A stretch of DNA of 64,000 nt from Lindgomyces ingoldianus. Taxonomy: Eukaryota; Ascomycota; Dothideomycetes; Pleosporales; Lindgomycetaceae. The position numbers and the translations under genes are program-made. Below, piece by piece: positions 58,503 through 64,000 of this stretch. The stretch is taken from positions 1,338,387 through 1,402,386 of the forward strand of contig NW_022985162.1 in the NCBI RefSeq assembly GCF_010093535.1, written 5' to 3'. Numbering within the stretch: position 1 is the first letter of the stretch; the number at the start of each line of letters is the position of its first letter. Below the pieces are notes generated by a model that saw only the letters and a program-made list of their open reading frames with translations, did not search any database and had not been told where the DNA came from.

Positions 58503-60640
58503 ATTGTCGATCTCTTAGGATTGTAAAGATCCGGGCGGAGTCGTATGCAGTAGCAGGCAGAAAGCGAACCACGGGCTTGGGAAGGGAGTTAAGAAAACAA
58601 AGGGCCGTCACCAGGGGGCTGGATGGACTGCTCGGGGTTGGGGCTAGGGTAACGCAACCAGCGAGCCACGTAGTAGCAGGCTCGTCTCGTGAAGCGCAGC
58701 GGGAGCAGCTGACCAGCAGTCCTCAGCTTACTTGCAGAGTAGGATCGGGAGGAATTGGGGGGGACGAAGAACCCACAAGGGATGTGAGTCGTCACCCAAA
58801 ACGTGTCGAGGGGAGAGAGCACAGCTTGCGCGTGTTGCGGGTAACTGCAGGCGGTTCAGAATCGATCGGACAGCCACTTCAGCGAGCGGGGAGGGACAGA
58901 GCACAGGGTTGCACAAACGCACGTCGTGGTCGGCAGGCTGGAGAGCGGCGGCAGCAGCGAAGCAGCAATAGCCGGTATGGTTCAGGCAAAGGTAGCGGAG
59001 CAGGAAGCAGCACGACGAGAAGGGACGCGGGCAGCGGGCGGCAGCAGGCAATGGAGGCAGCAGGAGCAGAGTAGCGGCGCCGATGGATGGCGGATGATGA
59101 ACGATGATGGGTAGTGGATGGTAGATTCTGGGTGAGGGTGTGCGGGCTGGCTCGTGTTTCCCACGTGAAGGCTGTCTGGTCAGTGAGCAGCAAAGATGTC
59201 TGCTCGAGGACGCCGGTTGTGGGGACTCCTAGGCGCTGGTGTTGTATCTCTCAGGCGTCGTCAGGCTCTGCTGCTGCGCTCGCTCCGACGACTGGCGGTA
59301 TCAGCAGGCGTGGGGTGTGCGATGGCAGAGGGTGAGCAAGGGGTGAAAAGCAAGTCTGGCGAGGGAGATAGAAAGGCGGGAAGGGGGGTTTAGCTGGGGC
59401 AGTTGGGGGCAAGCAGGCACTGTAGGCAGTCAAATCCCGGTCGCTGCTCGCTCCATGCTCCAACGCTCTCGCTCGTTTGGCTTGGCTGTTCTAGGAGACA
59501 AGCAAGAACACCACCGCTACCAGCACCACTACCAGCACCACCTCTACCAATACCACCAGCTGTGTGCCGCCGTCGCCTCAGGTCTGCTGTCCGCCCGCCT
59601 GTGTCGAAAGCGGCCGGTGCGCTGTCGTGAAGTCTGAATGCTACTGTCTGTGTCGCTGCCGTGACGCTCTCGTCAAGCCCTCTGTGCCACCGCTCCCAGT
59701 GACACTTTTGTGTGCACACTCGTCCCCTTTGTTGGAGCCTTGGAATCGTCCACAGAGGACGACAGCCGGCCGACATGGAAACTCATGCCGTATGCTGGCA
59801 GGTGTTTCGGAACACTCCCGGCGGCCATGCAACCACCCAGATGCAGACTCTCCCCGCCAAAAGCCACACGGCCCCCGTCCTGGCTCTTGCAAGTTGCCAG
59901 CTTGCCTAGCCTGACTTGACTGCGCCCGTAACACTCCGCCCGCTGGTGGTGTTGGTTTTACCACAGTCACTGGCACCGCTGCCTCGGGGAAGCGATCGCA
60001 TCTCTGGCCTTGTTGATTCGACGCCAGGGCCAAGCTCTGTCACAAACCACGGAGCAGAGGCTGCCCTCGCTAGCCGTGGCCAAGACTCGGTTTCGTGCAG
60101 GAGTCGTGTTGGGAACCTTCGGCGACTCTGCACACAAGCCTCCGGTGCTGCTCTGGAGTGAATTTGAATGTCGAGCGCAACAGAGCCGCTCGTCGTCCTG
60201 TGTGTATGTATAGACGACTTCTTTGCAGCACTCTTCAAATGCTTCAAGATATTAATGTGTACCCACTTGTTTTATTGCGGCCAACATTTGTCTATTGCTC
60301 GATTTCGCTGCCTGTACGAGAAGTTTCGTTTTTACCAAAAACGAGTGTCTGTGCATTTCGCGGGTGTGGACAAGCCTCCTCAAATGGGGCCGACGGCGTC
60401 CTTGGCACCACTGAGACCTCTTTTCTGTCTTCCATAAGGACCTAAGATAAGCTGGACGACGCCTTTGGGCAAGGCTCAACAGCCTTGATGACCTGCTGCT
60501 ACTGCAAGGGACCTGGTGCCGTCTAGGCGTGTTGCACGCTTCAAAACTGGTGATTCCTCTAGGTCCGCTGCCTCACGACACACTATCCGGCCGGCTCAAG
60601 GCCAGATTAGCCGCTACTCCGCAACATCCTAGCAGACTTT
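58503..60640. other. Long GC-rich region upstream of ras, no gene called
   Basis: About 2.1 kb upstream of the ras start codon. Many overlapping open frames exist on both strands because the sequence is GC-rich and stop-poor, but none shows a recognisable domain or convincing splice pattern. It most likely holds the ras promoter and a long 5' leader. Purine-rich AGCAG-type low complexity occurs at 58890-59060. Confidence 0.5.
59509..59560. repeat. Imperfect CCA/CTA trinucleotide repeat
   Basis: CACCACCGCTACCAGCACCA and similar, about 17 triplets, in the region upstream of ras. Confidence 0.8.
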
Positions 60641-61210
60641 ACTAGCAAGGAATTCCAGCTGAGCGGACGCCTACGTGCGTCCTTGATTCCAGGTTAGGCC
60701 CAAAAGCCATTCTGCAGAACGATAAACCTACTGCAATAGCCCGCAGATAATGTTGAACACGTGATGATGGAGATGGAAACAGAGATAGAAGTTCTATTAA
60801 AAGTGGTGTTGGATTGCAATCCTGTCTAATGTTGAGAGTGACTTCGCTCCTTAAGAGAGCTAGATGGTGGAAGACGTTAGAATCACGACGCACAAGCTGG
60901 AGATTTTCTGCCACCCGGACGGGAGACGGGCCGTTATGACCAGGGCATGGAAGGAATTGAACCGGCTGCTCAGTTCGGGTACAATGTGAGCGACCGCAGC
61001 CACGCCCACTCTTACAACACACATTTCTCGAACCGATTCTGGCATCATCAATCGGCGTTTAGTCTTCACAAGCATGAAGCAAAACTCGGTCGCGATTTAT
61101 GATTGCTGTAGAAGCCTTGCATACTCATACAGGCAAGTTAGAAGTCCTCCCAACCAACCAATGAATGCCGGTGTAAGCCGCCAGAAATGGAAGATAATAT
61201 ACAACCATTC
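60641..61210. other. Intergenic, 3' side of the acyl-CoA synthetase gene
   Basis: Moderate GC content. Open frames here are short and without recognisable domains. Probably contains the 3' UTR of the synthetase gene; I see no further gene. Confidence 0.5.
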
Positions 61211-63467
61211 TTACAATTTCGCTTTCGTCTCCGGAGCCTTGTGGAGATCCTTTCCTTTGTGCCTGAAATACTCTTTGATCTTTGCCTTCGCAACTTCAAT
61301 AGCCTCGGCATCTTCAATGGTTGTAGGTACTTGCACCTCTTTCTCGAATTCACCGTCAGTTGCGTTCTCTATCAACTCCCTCAAAACACGGCGAAGTGTT
61401 TTCCCGCTCCTTGTCTTTGGGATCATGCCTTTGCCCTGGATCATCCCTCCCAGACTAGCAATTGCCCCGATCTGCTGTCGGACCAGCAGTTGGACTTCCT
61501 TAAAGAGTTTGTCGTCTGGGACAGCAGGGTGGGGGTGGTGATGTGTTGATAGTGTAATGAAGGCAAAGGGGAGGTGTCCTTTCAACGAGTCTGGGATGCC
61601 AACCACAGCAGCCTCCGCAATGTCTGGGTGTGAGGTCACTGCTTGCTCGATCGCCCCTGTCCAGCATCAGCATGTGCAGTGGGTGGAAGGGCGGGATACA
61701 ACAACTCACCTGTGCTGAATCGATGAGCGGCAACATTGATGATGTCGTCAGATCTTGACATGATCGAGATGTACCCATCTCTATCAATCATGCCTGCATC
61801 GCCAGTATCAATCCATTTCCCGTTGAAGCGCTTCAAGTATCCTCTATAGAATCTGTCTTCATCTTCCCATAGAGTCGTAAATGCCGTTGGCGCAAGAGGC
61901 ATACCCATGACAATGTTTCCCATGGATCCTGGCTTCAGTTCATTCCCCTCATCATCTACAATCCTCACATCAAACCCGGGCGCTGCCTTTCCAGCGGAGC
62001 CGGGCTTCACCTGGAGCGGCTGGTGGCGATGTGCACTGCCGAAATTCTCTCCAGCTGCAGCGCTCAGAGCTATAGCCGAGATGGGACTACCAGATTCTGA
62101 TGACCACCAGTTGTCGATAACTACTGCGCCGCCCGCACAGTGCTTGCTGAGTAGTTTTTGGTACATTTGAACAATGCTTGGTTCGCTCCGTTCGCCTGCC
62201 AAGAAAAGCGCTCGTAATGTCCTAAGTCCTCCTCGGTTGCCGTAGATTTGCTCGAAGTAGTCGTTGTCACCGTCTTCACGACGAATCGCTCGTAGCGCCG
62301 TGGGCGCGGTAAACATGGTCGTAACTTTGTACTCTTCGATAATTCTCCAGAAAGTACTAGCGTCGGGAGTACCAACCGGTTTTCCCTCAAAGAGCACGGT
62401 TGTAGCACCGGCAAGGAGTGGTGCATACACAATGTAAGAATGCCCGACGACCCACCCAATATCTGAGGCGGTAAACATAACATCTCCAGGGCCGTGGACT
62501 CCAAAAATTTGTTTAATTGAGAGGTTGAGACCAACAACGTGTCCCCCGGCTTCGCGGACAACGCCCTTTGGCAATCCCGTCGTTCCTAGAAATCATCAGC
62601 AGGGGAAATCTTTAGGGGGTGCGCGGACTTCTCACCACTAGTGTAGATAATGTATAATGCGTCTGAGCTCTTCACTGGAACAGCTGCCGCTTTCAGCCTT
62701 CTATCCTTCGCACTCTTGACTAGTCTTTGCCAGTTCCGTTGGCCATCCTCTTTGACCACGGGCTCCCATCGAAGTTGCTCGCGCTGCCAAACAATAACCT
62801 TTGAAGGCTTGAAGCTACTCGTCCGGATAGCTTCTTCGAGGAGCTTCTTGTATCCCATTGGGCCCTTGTTGCCTTCGATGCCACATGATGCAGTCATTAC
62901 GGCTTTTGGTCTGGAGGCTTCCATGCGCTGGGCAAGCGAGGCTGGGGAGAACCCCCCAAAGACGACAGCGTGAATAGCGCCAAGTCGGGCAATGGCAAGC
63001 ATAGCAAAAAGGGCTGCGGGGATCATTGGCACTATCAATCGTTATCTTGTTTGTCTTGACATTTAACAACATAAATGAGACTCACTGTAGATCAGAACGA
63101 CGTCTCCCTTTTTCACGCCTTCTTCTCGCAGGACGCCGGCGAGCGTCTCGACTTCCTCGAGGAGTTGCTTGTACGTATATTGCTCTTTCAAGCCAGTAAC
63201 GGGGCTATCCCAGCAGATGGCAACTGTGTTGCCATTGCCGCTCAGGACATGTCTGTCGATACAGTTATATGTTGTAGAAATCTCGCCTCCCGGGAACCAG
63301 GTCCAATGATCATGTTTTACTCCGCTTTTCAGGGTCTTAGTAGTCCTTTGTAGCGCTCGGTCTGGCTTCTTGTGCCATTGCAGTTGATCTGCCTGGGCAG
63401 TCCAGAAAGCTTCGGGGTCCTCCAGCGATCGCTTGTACACCTTGTCCTGAATATGAGGTTCAGGCAT
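61211..63467 (-). CDS. Short-chain acyl-CoA synthetase (acetyl/propionyl-CoA synthetase-like)
   Basis: An AMP-forming acyl-CoA ligase that activates a short fatty acid with ATP and CoA; the overall layout recalls ACSS3/PrpE-type enzymes and fungal propionyl-CoA synthetase. Exons 63467-63086, 63031-62636, 62585-61710 and 61656-61211 join in phase to give 699 aa. An acetyl-CoA-synthetase N-terminal domain (about 8-75) precedes the AMP-binding domain. The P-loop YTSGTTGLPKG is at 257-267, DNWWSSESG at 417-425, WIDTGD at 517-522, hinge SRSDDIIN at 536-543. PKTRSGKTLRR carries the catalytic Lys at about 637. The Trp pair in DNWWSS is where acetyl- and propionyl-specific enzymes limit acyl chain length, so C2-C3 substrates are inferred. 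The protein ends in AKL, a plausible peroxisomal PTS1; no clear mitochondrial presequence is seen. Substrate is not decided by sequence alone. Confidence 0.93.
61657..61709 (-). other. Synthetase intron 3 (53 bp)
   Basis: GTGAGT donor and ACAG acceptor with CTGATG upstream. Removal restores RFSTG-AIEQAV and keeps the frame. Confidence 0.92.
62586..62635 (-). other. Synthetase intron 2 (50 bp)
   Basis: GTGAGA donor, CTAG acceptor. It lies inside the P-loop motif; removal restores YTSG-TTGLPKG. Confidence 0.93.
63032..63085 (-). other. Synthetase intron 1 (54 bp)
   Basis: GTGAGT donor, ATAG acceptor. Removal restores VVLIY-MPMIPAALFAML, as expected for the family. Confidence 0.92.
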
Positions 63468-64000
63468 GATGCAGGTTGGACTAGTATAATAGAAGACGGT
63501 TTAACGAATAGTAACAGACCGCAGACTTAGGATCTGTTACAGTAGGATGTCCGAGACAAGACACGATAAGTGTGGGAAAATGAGTTTAAAATTGCCGGTG
63601 CAGGAATCCAGTCGTAGTCGGATATATATGCAATGTCGGCAAGGAAACCGGCCAGACGGGGTTTGAGGCATGACGCTCGCCGAGGGTGTTTGGTTTCGGA
63701 CCTGGGGAACGCTAGCCACCCCGCAAGGGTGGCCTTGGCCGAGCTGCAAACCTGGGGACACGAGCGACCACGAGGCGACCACGAGGGAATGGTGAGATAA
63801 TCGCCTCATATAATGATGATAATGGGGGTGGGAAATTCTGGATTGGGACTCTTCCTTCCACCCATTTTAGTGTATTACACGTGAATTCGCCACTCCTGTG
63901 AATGTTAGAATTTGGTTGGCTTCCCCTTACCCAAACTTACCCGGCAACTCCGGCGTCCTAGTGGCTGAGTGTATTTTTCTGAAGACTCTCTGTCCTCGGT
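63468..64000 (-). promoter_or_regulatory. Upstream region of the synthetase gene
   Basis: A TATA-like ATATATAT lies at 63622-63629, about 155 bp before the start codon. Three matches to the CreA/Mig1 pattern SYGGRG cluster further up: CTGGGG at 63702-63707 and 63752-63757, and GCGGGG on the minus strand at 63719-63724. A perfect 7-bp hairpin GCCACCC-CGCAA-GGGTGGC spans 63715-63733. Carbon repression would make sense for an enzyme of acetate or propionate use, but this is inferred from motifs only. 63800-64000 shows nothing further. Confidence 0.5.

Noticed and set aside
58577..60479. Many open frames of 60-165 codons on both strands
   Set aside because: They overlap in all frames of a GC-rich, stop-poor region with low-complexity translations and no family match.
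61907..62973. Open frames antisense to or out of frame with the acyl-CoA synthetase
   Set aside because: Shadows of the real coding exons, which have clear motifs and consistent intron phases.
63537..63809. 90-codon minus-strand frame upstream of the synthetase
   Set aside because: No domain; overlaps the likely promoter with TATA-like and CreA-type motifs.
1..64000. tRNA or rRNA genes
   Set aside because: I saw no cloverleaf with conserved A and B boxes and no rRNA-like sequence, although no covariance search could be run.

Overview
The window looks like a piece of a filamentous ascomycete (Pezizomycotina) chromosome. The evidence is short spliceosomal introns of 50-54 bp with GTGAGT-type donors and CTAAC-type branch points, a filamentous-fungal Ras with the typical insert, and a very strong footprint of repeat-induced point mutation (RIP). 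RIP here shows as C-to-T and G-to-A changes at CpA and CpG, while C-runs are left intact. Fot1/Molly-like DNA transposons would fit a Dothideomycete, but that placement is weak.

Positions 1 to about 56.46 kb form one AT-rich block of mutated, nested transposons with no intact gene. Target-site duplications (TSDs) let most of the nest be read to the base. A broken gypsy element (A0) is split by a related one (A1, 1099-45724, TSD gcttt). A1 holds a second gypsy family (C, 2495-16272, TSD tttac), which itself holds a third (B1, 3958-11154, TSD tctac). Further along A1 come a Fot1-like fragment (D1), a full-length Fot1/Molly-like element (E, 17603-19468) and a second B copy (B2, to 44175). B2 is split by two A-family elements (A2, 20986-28744, TSD aatat; A3, 31151-40202, TSD taagg) and by a hAT-like non-autonomous element (F2). 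A3 carries another hAT-like copy (F1). After an unclassified relic region (46408-48527) comes A4 (48528-56462, TSD ttttc), holding an internally deleted Fot1-like element (D2). RT, integrase and zinc-knuckle remnants are readable on the minus strand for A2, A3, B and C, and stop codons interrupt all of them. A4 keeps only integrase and zinc-knuckle remnants. A1 is plus-coded and keeps only gag remnants and its 3' end.

From about 57 kb to the end the base composition is normal and there are two intact genes, both on the minus strand. One is a Ras GTPase of the RasB / N. crassa ras-2 type (250 aa, one intron). The other is a 699-aa short-chain acyl-CoA (acetyl/propionyl-CoA) synthetase with three introns and a C-terminal AKL tripeptide that fits a peroxisomal signal. 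A 2.7-kb gap between them holds no supportable gene. The nest ends about 1.2 kb beyond the 3' end of the ras gene, so the window spans a sharp border between an AT-rich repeat block and a gene-bearing block.

The most informative signals are: outer edges of elements spared by RIP while inner LTR edges are mutated; two places where a Fot1-like element sits exactly on a deletion, suggesting recombination between transposon copies; and hAT-like elements built from palindromic TAGTAATTACTA arrays, one of which contains the assembly gap.
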